The notes under the pieces: model-generated | Seen by the model: only the letters and a program-made list of their open reading frames with translations | What the model was told of the DNA's origin: nothing | Databases searched by the model: none | Translations under genes and position numbers: made by a program | Part shown: one piece after another, positions 1 through 5,374 of the stretch | How positions within the stretch are numbered: position 1 is the stretch's first letter | How the letters are laid out: every line of letters starts with the position of its first letter | NCBI GenBank assembly: GCA_900546835.1 | Contig: UREH01000152.1 | Location: forward strand, 1-5,374 | DNA from: an uncultured Porphyromonadaceae bacterium | GTDB lineage: Bacteria; Bacteroidota; Bacteroidia; Bacteroidales; Muribaculaceae | Length of the DNA stretch: 5,374 nucleotides | Reading direction: 5' to 3'

Positions 1-13
1 GTATAAGAGACAG
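1..13 (+). other. Probable residual sequencing adapter (Tn5/Nextera mosaic end)
   Basis: The first 13 bases, GTATAAGAGACAG, equal the last 13 bases of the 19-base Tn5 mosaic end AGATGTGTATAAGAGACAG used in tagmentation libraries. They lie exactly at the window edge and in the orientation expected for an adapter joined to insert DNA starting at base 14. The RNase HII frame read through them gives Val-Ser-Tyr, where this family normally has a His-Arg-x-Ser-Phe-like stretch. This supports the view that these bases are not genomic. A natural Tn5-like end is a much less likely alternative, because the match stops at the window edge. Confidence 0.9.
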
Positions 14-563
14 GGGTGATGCCGTGCGCTTCGATGGCGGCGCGGTGGTCGGTGGTGGGATAGCCTTTGTTGGAAGCCCAGCCGTAGGCGGGATAATTGC
101 TATGGAGCCGGCGCATAATTTCGTCACGGTGGGTCTTGGCGAGGATGGAAGCGGCGGCGATGTTGCCGAACCGTCCGTCGCCCTTTACGAATGTCTGCCA
201 GGGGGTATCGCCGTAGGGTTTAAACCGGTTGCCGTCGACGATGATGGAGTCGGGGCGCAGCGCCAGAGCGTCGAGAGCACGGTGCATGGCCAGGATGGAG
301 GCGTTAAGTATGTTGATACTGTCGATTTCCTTGGGTGAGCAGATGCCCACGCCCCATGCAAGAGCCTCGGCCTCGATAATGGGCCGGAGCGCCTCGCGGC
401 GGCGCTCTGTGGTCTGCTTGGAGTCGTTGAGCCAGGGATGATGGAAGTCCGGGGGAAGAATCACGGCGGCGGCCACTACAGGGCCGGCGAGACATCCGCG
501 TCCGGCTTCGTCGCATCCGGCTTCGAGGCCGGTGGAACTGAATGTATTGGGTAGCAACGGCAT
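14..563 (-). CDS. rnhB: Ribonuclease HII, 3' end missing at the left edge
   Basis: This enzyme cuts the RNA strand of RNA-DNA hybrids, starts removal of single ribonucleotides from DNA, and acts in the cytoplasm. The frame starts at ATG 563-561 and stays open to the window edge, giving about 183 genomic residues of a family usually near 200 long. Family marks are clear. The N-terminal block (about residues 16-36) carries the acidic pair D18/E19, the GRG motif (21-23) and [14 protein letters not shown] holds D110, KGDGR holds D129, and [13 protein letters not shown] (136-148) follows. KGYPT contains Y168, matching the conserved Tyr that with GRG reads the ribonucleotide junction. Together D18, E19, D110 and D129 fill the DEDD metal site; D147 is also conserved. 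The gene starts 11 bases after the acetyltransferase stop, so the two are probably co-transcribed. Its true C-terminal 15-20 residues are absent, and the last residues encoded by bases 1-13 come from adapter sequence. Confidence 0.96.
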
Positions 564-568
564 ATGAA

Positions 569-572
569 TCCT
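569..572 (-). promoter_or_regulatory. Possible ribosome binding site of rnhB
   Basis: On the minus strand AGGA lies 5 bases before the rnhB ATG, inside the 11-base gap after the preceding stop codon. It is the only start in this window with a Shine-Dalgarno-like tetramer at normal spacing. Bacteroidota rely little on such sites, so it may be chance, but it agrees with the chosen start. Confidence 0.35.
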
Positions 573-574
573 GC

Positions 575-1705
575 TTACAGAGGCTTGCGGAAAGTGGCGC
601 GGCGGCGGTGAAGGCGGTTCTCGAAGTAGTCCCACTGGTTCTGCACCTTGGTGTTGTCCTCAAGTTCGAGGTTTGTCTCGGCATGGAGGAAGCCGGACTT
701 GATATACTGGGGAATGAGGTCGTTGAAAATCAACGCGTTCACGCCTTTGCTCTGATATTCGGGCTTTACGGCTATAAGCAGGAGGTCGACAGCGTCGGAG
801 TGGCCCATGAGGGCGCGCAGCATATGCCACCATCCGAACGGGAAGAGGCGTCCGCGCGACTTCTGTAGCGCTCTGGAGAAGGATTGTATGGAAATCCCGG
901 CGGCCACGATCTTATCGTCGGCGTCGGTAATCACCGTGACGTAATCGAGATTTAGTATGCCGAGGTACATGTCGACGTAATAGTCGATCTGACGTGGTGT
1001 GAGCGGCGAGTAGCCGTAGAGCTTGTCGTAGGCCTCGTTGATAAGCTCGAAGAGGGCGTGGCCGTATTGCTCCTTGACTTTTTTACGTGATTTGAATTTC
1101 TTGACTTTCAAGCCTTCTCGCTGCTGGACTATGCGGGCGATGCGGGCATATTTTTCAGGCACTTTGTCAGGCACCTTGACGTAAAACTCCACCCAACCGG
1201 CGTCTTTGGCGAAGCCCATGCGGTGCATGTGGTCTACGTAGTAAGGGTGGTTGTAGATGGTGGCCATGGTGCCGACCTCGTCGTAGCCGAAGGTGAGCAT
1301 TCCCTCGTGGTCCATATCGGTGAAGCCCATCGGTCCGACCATGGAGGTCATTCCGCGCTGGCGTCCCCAGTCGGCAGCGGCATTAAACAGCGCATCAACC
1401 ACTTCGGCGTCGTCGACAAAATCCACAAAACCGAAACGAAGATCGGCCTGGCCGGTGCGCTCGTTTACCACGCGGTTGATTATCGCAGTGATACGGCCCA
1501 CGGGGCGGCCGTCGCGGTAGGCCATGAACGACTGCGCCTCGCAGAAGTCGAAGGCGGGATTTTTAGAGGGAGAGAGAGTATTGACATCGTCCATCACCAG
1601 CGGCGGCACGAAATAAGGGTTGTCGCGGTAAAGGTCGATGCCGAATTCAACGGATTTTCGCAGCTGCGAGCGGGTAGGCTCTATGGGTCGGATCTCAACG
1701 GCCAT
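575..1705 (-). CDS. GNAT-superfamily acetyltransferase-like protein, substrate unknown
   Basis: A predicted cytoplasmic protein of 376 residues from a widespread bacterial family, usually annotated only as N-acetyltransferase or hypothetical. I recognise the family pattern: an N-terminal block with [11 protein letters not shown] (26-36), NPAFDF, then [14 protein letters not shown] (65-78), FGFVDFVDD (91-99), and [10 protein letters not shown] leading to VGPMGFT (123-129). The C-terminal half has a second GNAT-like region: [17 protein letters not shown] (about 310-326, resembling the acetyl-CoA loop Q-x-x-G-x-A), then [13 protein letters not shown] (about 346-358) and a basic end ([10 protein letters not shown]). 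This suggests two GNAT-fold halves in tandem, as in FemAB-like proteins. I chose ATG 1705-1703. The frame stays open to a TTG at 1753, but the 16 extra residues (MNLNPSTNLS...) look like translated spacer, while the family pattern begins right after the ATG with VEIRPIE. No substrate can be read from the sequence. It lies 11 bases upstream of rnhB. Confidence 0.85.
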   Translation of the reverse strand: MAVEIRPIEPTRSQLRKSVEFGIDLYRDNPYFVPPLVMDDVNTLSPSKNPAFDFCEAQSFMAYRDGRPVGRITAIINRVVNERTGQADLRFGFVDFVDDAEVVDALFNAAADWGRQRGMTSMVGPMGFTDMDHEGMLTFGYDEVGTMATIYNHPYYVDHMHRMGFAKDAGWVEFYVKVPDKVPEKYARIARIVQQREGLKVKKFKSRKKVKEQYGHALFELINEAYDKLYGYSPLTPRQIDYYVDMYLGILNLDYVTVITDADDKIVAAGISIQSFSRALQKSRGRLFPFGWWHMLRALMGHSDAVDLLLIAVKPEYQSKGVNALIFNDLIPQYIKSGFLHAETNLELEDNTKVQNQWDYFENRLHRRRATFRKPL

Positions 1706-1763
1706 TTCTGTATGAAAAGCTAAACTGAGGTTTGTAGACGGGTTTAAATTCAAACAAGTGGGG
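1706..1763 (-). promoter_or_regulatory. AT-rich gap, possible promoter region for the GNAT gene and rnhB
   Basis: The 99-base gap between the pseudokinase stop and the GNAT ATG is the largest in the window. Its half next to the GNAT gene is much richer in A+T than the flanking genes. On the minus strand it contains a TTTG (near 1752-1755) and a TAGCTTTT close to the start codon. These resemble the Bacteroidota -33 TTTG and -7 TAnnTTTG boxes, but the spacing is about 28 bases instead of about 19-21 and the -7 box has a mismatch. No terminator hairpin precedes it. This is a tentative call resting on position and base composition. Confidence 0.25.
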
Positions 1764-1804
1764 CGGAGAGAAAAAATCAGGAGCGGAGAAGCAGGCGCGG
1801 CGGC

Positions 1805-2554
1805 TCAGAACGACGGATGTTTGATGCAGAGCCAGCCGAGCAGAAGGGTCATAACTGCCAGGAAGGCGATTATCACGCTGTAGAGCCGCGAGTTGGAGTT
1901 GCCGGCAAGAGCCATTCGAAGGTCGGGCACGTCGCGGTAGCGGTGGCGCGGGTCGGGATGTGTGCACCGCTCCGCCACACTGTGCAGATGCCCCGAGCGG
2001 TCGCCGGTGGCCTTGAGCACTTCCTTGAGCACAAGGCCGAAGCTATAGATGTCGTCGGAGGCATCGGCGGGCGAAAGGTTCATCTTCTGGTCAAAACCCA
2101 CGTCGATCACTTTGAGGTTGCGTATCTTCTCGGTGAAGATAATGGTCTCGGGACGAATCGGATGGTGCACGATATGGTTGGTCTGGATATAGCTGATGGC
2201 ATCGACGAGCGAGGTAACGATCTTGTGCTGGATGTCGGCGTCGACCTCACCCTTGTCGATGAGTCTGCGCAACGAGTCGCCGTAGACGTCGTCGGTGATG
2301 ATGCTCATGCCTACACCAGGCACATCCTCGTAGTCGTTGATCATTATGATGTTGGGGTGGGCAAGATTATATCTCACCTCGAATTCCTTCTCGATCATCT
2401 CGCGCGCGGCGGGGTCGTCGCGCAGAGCGGGCTTGAGGGTCTTGAGCATTACCCATTTGCCATGCTTCCTGGCGGTGTAGACGTCGTAGAATTCCTCGTC
2501 CCATTCAGGCAGATGCTCGATTTCGGTCCATTTGGGATGGTCGGCAGTGTTCAT
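1805..2554 (-). CDS. Tail-anchored protein kinase-fold protein, predicted pseudokinase
   Basis: A 249-residue Ser/Thr kinase-like protein with one C-terminal membrane segment (about 224-244, SRLYSVIIAFLAVMTLLLGW). Kinase landmarks in order: the beta-3 Lys K38 in VMLK; helix C Glu E57, nine residues before the H of HPNI (66-69); the HRDLKPEN loop, here HHPIRPET (130-137); DFG as DVG (151-153); and DIYSFG (168-173). The catalytic Asp is Pro132, the loop Lys is Arg134, and the metal-binding Asn is Thr137. There is no glycine-rich loop, and only about 14 residues separate DVG from DIYSFG, so the activation loop and APE motif are missing. Classical phosphotransfer is therefore unlikely. The fold could still bind nucleotide through K38, E57 and D151, or serve as a docking or signalling domain on the cytoplasmic side. 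Its ATG overlaps the stop of the DUF4919-like gene (ATGA), implying coupled translation. Partner and signal are unknown. Confidence 0.85.
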   Translation of the reverse strand: MNTADHPKWTEIEHLPEWDEEFYDVYTARKHGKWVMLKTLKPALRDDPAAREMIEKEFEVRYNLAHPNIIMINDYEDVPGVGMSIITDDVYGDSLRRLIDKGEVDADIQHKIVTSLVDAISYIQTNHIVHHPIRPETIIFTEKIRNLKVIDVGFDQKMNLSPADASDDIYSFGLVLKEVLKATGDRSGHLHSVAERCTHPDPRHRYRDVPDLRMALAGNSNSRLYSVIIAFLAVMTLLLGWLCIKHPSF

Positions 2555-3207
2555 AGGGCAGATCGGGTGTTGGATTCTTCGCGTGAATTGTCGAAATACA
2601 GAATATGCTGGCGGTCGCTTCCGGGGAAAATCACCTTTACGGCATCGATGTTGCCGACCTTTGTGCGGTCGACAATCCGCTCCACGCCAAGCACATTGCG
2701 GAGAATGCGGCTCACGTCGCTCCAGGCGATGACGTGGAAAGGCGACGCGGCGGAGGTGCCGCGTCCGCTTTCGAGGATAGCAGTGGCGATGAGGTCGCAG
2801 CGCGTGCCGTAATCAAGAATTTTCTTGCCATAGGAGCCTTTTGACCGGAGATGGTCGGAAGCTGCCAGGGCGAGCACACTGAGTTCGAGCGATACGGGAT
2901 TCAGCTTCAGCGCTTCGGCAGCAAGCTCTTCGGCGCGGACGTAGTCGCCTGTGTCGTAGGCATCCTGCACGTTGACGAAGCTCTCTCCGGCCACGTAGTC
3001 GGGTGTGAACGAATATCCGAAATACACGGTAGCGAGCTGGGGGATGGTAAGTGTGGTGTCGGCATTCTCGAATCGGTCGAGCAGCTGTCGGTAGCGCTCG
3101 GGATGGAGCTTCACGTCGACCTCCACGGCGTTCATGTCGAAGCCCTGGGCGGCAAGCGTTAACGCGGAGCTTAGGAGAGCGAGGGCAAACAGAATATATC
3201 GGTTCAT
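2551..3207 (-). CDS. Secreted DUF4919-like protein
   Basis: A 218-residue exported protein of unknown function, resembling the DUF4919 family common in Bacteroidales. Residues 1-21 form a Sec signal peptide: MNRY, a Leu/Ala-rich core, and a likely cut after the AAQ at 19-21. There is no lipobox Cys, so a soluble periplasmic protein is expected. The family-like part begins with HPERYRQLLDRF (35-46), then TLTIPQLATVYFGYSF (52-67). A helical pair at about 82-120 (AYDTGDYVRAEELAAEALKLNP) looks like a single TPR unit. SPFHVIAWSDVSRILRNVLG (155-174) leads into a beta-rich end, GNIDAVKVIFP and HILYFDNS. The only Cys of the mature protein is C137, so no disulfide within one chain is possible. The gene starts 27 bases after the phosphatase stop, without a visible Shine-Dalgarno site, and its stop overlaps the pseudokinase start. 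The family assignment is from pattern recall and is moderately sure. Confidence 0.8.
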   Translation of the reverse strand: MNRYILFALALLSSALTLAAQGFDMNAVEVDVKLHPERYRQLLDRFENADTTLTIPQLATVYFGYSFTPDYVAGESFVNVQDAYDTGDYVRAEELAAEALKLNPVSLELSVLALAASDHLRSKGSYGKKILDYGTRCDLIATAILESGRGTSAASPFHVIAWSDVSRILRNVLGVERIVDRTKVGNIDAVKVIFPGSDRQHILYFDNSREESNTRSAL

Positions 3208-3234
3208 CGCTATGTTCGGGAAGGTGTGTCGGTT

Positions 3235-4635
3235 TTATTTTTCAAGTCCGGCGATAGAGAGGATTTTTGCGGGGATGTCGGTGTTGTCGTTGAGCGGAGA
3301 GAACAGCTGCGAGTCGACGCCGACGGCATATACAGGCACCGGCATGCCGGAGTGGCCGCCTGTGGTCCATCCCATTCCGGATTTAGCGTTGAGGATATTG
3401 AATACCTCGTTGGTGAAGCCATCGAAAGTGGCGTAAAGCGTCTTCTGGTCGAGGCCGGAGGCACGTTTTTCAAAAACTTCGTCGAACATGGTGTGGAGGC
3501 GTTCGGTCTCTTCGGGGGTAAGCTTGAGGTTCACGCCGAAACCGAGTTCGTCGCGCAGGATTTCCTGCATGTCGTCCCATGTATAGATACGGCGCGAGCG
3601 GAGCATGGCGCGACACAGGTTGCTGAATTCCTCTTTCGAGATTTTCTGTCCGGCGGCGTTCTCAAGGCGCACGCTGTAGCCCGTCTCACGACACCCGACG
3701 CTCATGCCGCCGGTCTCATGGTCGGCAGTAACCACGATTAGCGTTTCGTCGGGATGGGCGAGATAGAAGTCGTAGGCTTCCTGAAGAGCCTGGTTGAAGT
3801 TTATCACCTCGCGGAGAATCGTGCCGCCGTCGTTGCCATGGCCGGCGTGGTCGATGTTGCCGCCTTCCACCATCATGAAAAAGCGGTCGGGCGACGTGCG
3901 CTGGAGCTGGTCGAGACCCGCACGGGTAAGGGCCGGGAGGGTAAGCGCGCCGGCAATGGAGTCGATGGTAAAACCAATCTCGTTCTGCTTCTCCTTATGG
4001 AACGGGGAGAGCACAAGCAGGCGCTGAGCCGTAGTGTCGATGCTGTCGAGGCCATAGCTGACGCTTACGTTGGCCTCGTCGAAATAATTCATAAGATCAG
4101 TGGGATTTCCCTGCTTGTCGAAGGCTCCGCGCAGCGATGCTCCAGCGGCAAACTGATAGCCGCTCTCGGCGAGCTGGCGGCCGATGTCGTAATACTGACT
4201 GCGGCTGGGCACATGGGCGTAGAAAGCGCCGGGTGTAGCGTCGTCGATAGCCACGGAGGTAACGATACCCACGCCGTAGCCGGCGTCGAACAGTTTCTTT
4301 GCCACTGAAGTCACGGCCACGGAGTCTGGTGTCACCCCGAGCATGCCGTTAACGGTCTTATGGCCGGTTGAGAGAGCTGTTCCGGCAGCTGCGGAGTCGG
4401 TAACATCCGAACTGGCCGAATGGGTGGTGGCCATTGAGGCGACCGGGAAGGTGGTGGAGAGCAGCGGCGTGGAGTTACCGAGCACGCGGGCGTTGTAGAG
4501 CTGGGCATTGGTTACCTGTGCGATGCCCATGCCGTCGCCGATGAAGAAGAATATGTAGTTCGGGGCCTTGGCCCATGCCGTTGCCGTAATGGCGGCTGCC
4601 ATCAGCGCGGCTGAAAAGATTCGGTGGAGTTTCAT
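3235..4635 (-). CDS. Secreted alkaline phosphatase (PhoA superfamily)
   Basis: This metal-dependent phosphomonoesterase should release inorganic phosphate from organic phosphates in the periplasm or outside the cell. Its 466 residues are a normal length. A Sec signal peptide spans about residues 1-22 (MKLHRIF, then an Ala-rich core ending AWA). Active-site residues matched to E. coli PhoA are: D34 in FIGDGMG (D51); nucleophile S81 in TDSAAAGTA (S102); D132 and T134 in DDATPGAFYAH (D153, T155); R145 in HVPSR (R166); E257, D262 and H266 in VEGGNIDHAGH (E322, D327, H331); D305 and H306 in TADHETGG (D369, H370); and H428 in TGGHSGMPVPVYA (H412). All zinc, magnesium and catalytic positions are filled, so it should be active. 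H263 replaces the E. coli K328, as in many other family members. Residues about 320-420 form a helical insert with lineage-specific sequence. It starts 47 bases after the GH3 gene and precedes the DUF4919-like gene by 27. No Pho box was recognised. The symbol is withheld because several paralogue names are in use. Confidence 0.95.
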   Translation of the reverse strand: MKLHRIFSAALMAAAITATAWAKAPNYIFFFIGDGMGIAQVTNAQLYNARVLGNSTPLLSTTFPVASMATTHSASSDVTDSAAAGTALSTGHKTVNGMLGVTPDSVAVTSVAKKLFDAGYGVGIVTSVAIDDATPGAFYAHVPSRSQYYDIGRQLAESGYQFAAGASLRGAFDKQGNPTDLMNYFDEANVSVSYGLDSIDTTAQRLLVLSPFHKEKQNEIGFTIDSIAGALTLPALTRAGLDQLQRTSPDRFFMMVEGGNIDHAGHGNDGGTILREVINFNQALQEAYDFYLAHPDETLIVVTADHETGGMSVGCRETGYSVRLENAAGQKISKEEFSNLCRAMLRSRRIYTWDDMQEILRDELGFGVNLKLTPEETERLHTMFDEVFEKRASGLDQKTLYATFDGFTNEVFNILNAKSGMGWTTGGHSGMPVPVYAVGVDSQLFSPLNDNTDIPAKILSIAGLEK

Positions 4636-4682
4636 GTCAGTAAGATTATTTCGCTTGAAAAGAAGGTATTTTGATTTTTAGG

Positions 4683-5374
4683 TTATACGTTATCGGAAGA
4701 TTTCTGAGTATCGGCCGAATTGAGCCGGAGCAGCGGGTCGATAAACCGGCGGTCGTTGGCCAGACGCGGAATCTTTCGCTGTCCGCCGAGCTTGCCGGTG
4801 GAGGCCAGCCAGCGGTCGAATACACCGCGCCGTGCCACTATTACCTCGAGCGGGTCGAGGAATATACCACCATGGCGTTTGGCCTGATAGTCGGAGTTTT
4901 CGGCCTGCAGCGCGCGGTCGAGTGCATCGGCGAAAGCATCGACGCTCGCGGGAGCCGTGGAGAACTCAACGAGCCACTGGTGGCGTCCGCGCGAACGGTC
5001 GCCGGCATATACCGGAGCGGCTGTATAGTTGATCACCTCGGCTCCGGTGGCCGCGCAGGCTTTGGCCAAAGCGGCGTCGGCGTTATAGACCATCACCTCC
5101 TCGCCGAAAGCGTTGATGTAGTGGGCGGTGCGCCCGGCAATGGCAATCTCGAGCGGACGGAGGGCAATGATGCGCACCGTATCGCCGATGCGGTAGCGCC
5201 ACAGGCCGTTCGACGAGGTGACTATAAGCTCGTAGATTCCTCCTACCTCCACCTCCCACGCTGGGAGCGGACGGCTTTTGGGAGCATCCACGGGGATGAA
5301 TTCATAGAACGTATCGGCGTTCATAAGCAGCCGCATCCCCTCGCTTCCGGGGCGCGCCTGAACGCCGAAAAAGC
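4683..5374 (-). CDS. GH3 family protein (ANL-type acyl-adenylase/ligase fold), 5' end missing at the right edge
   Basis: This is the C-terminal 229 residues of a bacterial GH3 protein, a family of roughly 500 residues. The frame stays open to the window edge, so Met at 5336 is internal, not the start. The family signature is strong. FFGVQA (fragment residues 1-6) and MNADTFYEFIPVD (17-29) are followed by GGIYELIVTSSNGLWRYRIGDTVRI (44-68), the nucleotide-binding block whose D64 should contact the ribose. IAGRTAHYINAFGEEVM lies at the hinge into the C-terminal subdomain, and KLGGQRKIPRLANDR near the end is typical of the family. Plant GH3 enzymes join amino acids to jasmonate or auxin through an acyl-adenylate. 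The substrate of the Bacteroidota members is unknown, so an acyl-amido synthetase role is only inferred. It stops with TAA 47 bases before the phosphatase gene and may head the same transcript. Confidence 0.93.
   Translation of the reverse strand, partial: FFGVQARPGSEGMRLLMNADTFYEFIPVDAPKSRPLPAWEVEVGGIYELIVTSSNGLWRYRIGDTVRIIALRPLEIAIAGRTAHYINAFGEEVMVYNADAALAKACAATGAEVINYTAAPVYAGDRSRGRHQWLVEFSTAPASVDAFADALDRALQAENSDYQAKRHGGIFLDPLEVIVARRGVFDRWLASTGKLGGQRKIPRLANDRRFIDPLLRLNSADTQKSSDNV

Noticed and set aside
219..236. GGTTTAAACC palindrome inside rnhB
   Set aside because: It lies in a conserved coding stretch (Asn-Arg-Phe-Lys-Pro after the VDG motif) and is explained by the codons. There is no sign of an operator.
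1764..1804. Possible transcription terminator after the pseudokinase gene
   Set aside because: There is a run of six T on the coding strand, but no stable GC-rich inverted repeat precedes it. The similar segments here are direct, not inverted, repeats.
1695..1967. Minus-strand frame of 90 codons bridging the pseudokinase and GNAT genes
   Set aside because: It overlaps the 3' end of the pseudokinase gene in another frame, has Pro/Arg-rich shadow-like composition, and shows no motif.
1817..2812. Long plus-strand open frame of 331 codons opposite the pseudokinase and DUF4919-like genes
   Set aside because: It spans two well-supported genes on the other strand. Its translation is low-complexity Val/Gly/His/Asp-rich, as expected from the antisense of G+C-rich codons, and it shows no recognisable domain.
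3226..4308. Two plus-strand open frames of 171 and 184 codons opposite the alkaline phosphatase gene
   Set aside because: The phosphatase frame has a complete active site and signal peptide, and these are its antisense shadows with no family-like motifs.
4636..4682. Possible promoter or Pho box between the GH3 and phosphatase genes
   Set aside because: The 47 bases are AT-rich but contain no convincing TTTG/TAnnTTTG pair at proper spacing and no repeated box. Read-through from the GH3 gene is just as likely.

Overview
The window reads as a piece of a G+C-rich Bacteroidales genome, by protein style closest to the Muribaculaceae/Bacteroides group. The lineage is inferred from three things: a DUF4919-type secreted protein, a bacterial GH3-family protein, and the near absence of Shine-Dalgarno sites. 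No rRNA, tRNA, IS element, CRISPR array or phage gene is visible.

All six genes lie on the minus strand, so transcription runs from the high coordinates to the low ones. In order they are: (1) the C-terminal part of a GH3 family protein, cut by the right edge; (2) a secreted PhoA-type alkaline phosphatase with a complete set of active-site residues; (3) a small secreted DUF4919-like protein; (4) a kinase-fold protein with a C-terminal membrane anchor that lacks the catalytic Asp, Asn and activation segment, so a predicted pseudokinase; (5) a GNAT-superfamily protein of a conserved family with unknown substrate; (6) ribonuclease HII, cut by the left edge. Gaps are short: 47, 27, -4 (ATGA overlap), about 99 and 11 bases. 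Genes 1-4 could form one transcript. Genes 5-6 could be a second transcript, or a continuation from an AT-rich gap near 1706-1763.

The genes do not form one obvious pathway. RNase HII is housekeeping DNA repair. The phosphatase releases phosphate in the periplasm or outside the cell. The tightest link is the overlapping pair of DUF4919-like protein and membrane-anchored pseudokinase, which are probably translated together and may act together across the inner membrane.

Bases 1-13 are identical to the 3' part of the Tn5/Nextera transposase mosaic end. They are almost certainly leftover library adapter rather than genome, so the contig really begins near base 14 and the last few residues read from the RNase HII gene are artificial. 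I saw no strong evidence for a new multi-gene system. The pseudokinase/DUF4919 pair is the least understood and most interesting part.
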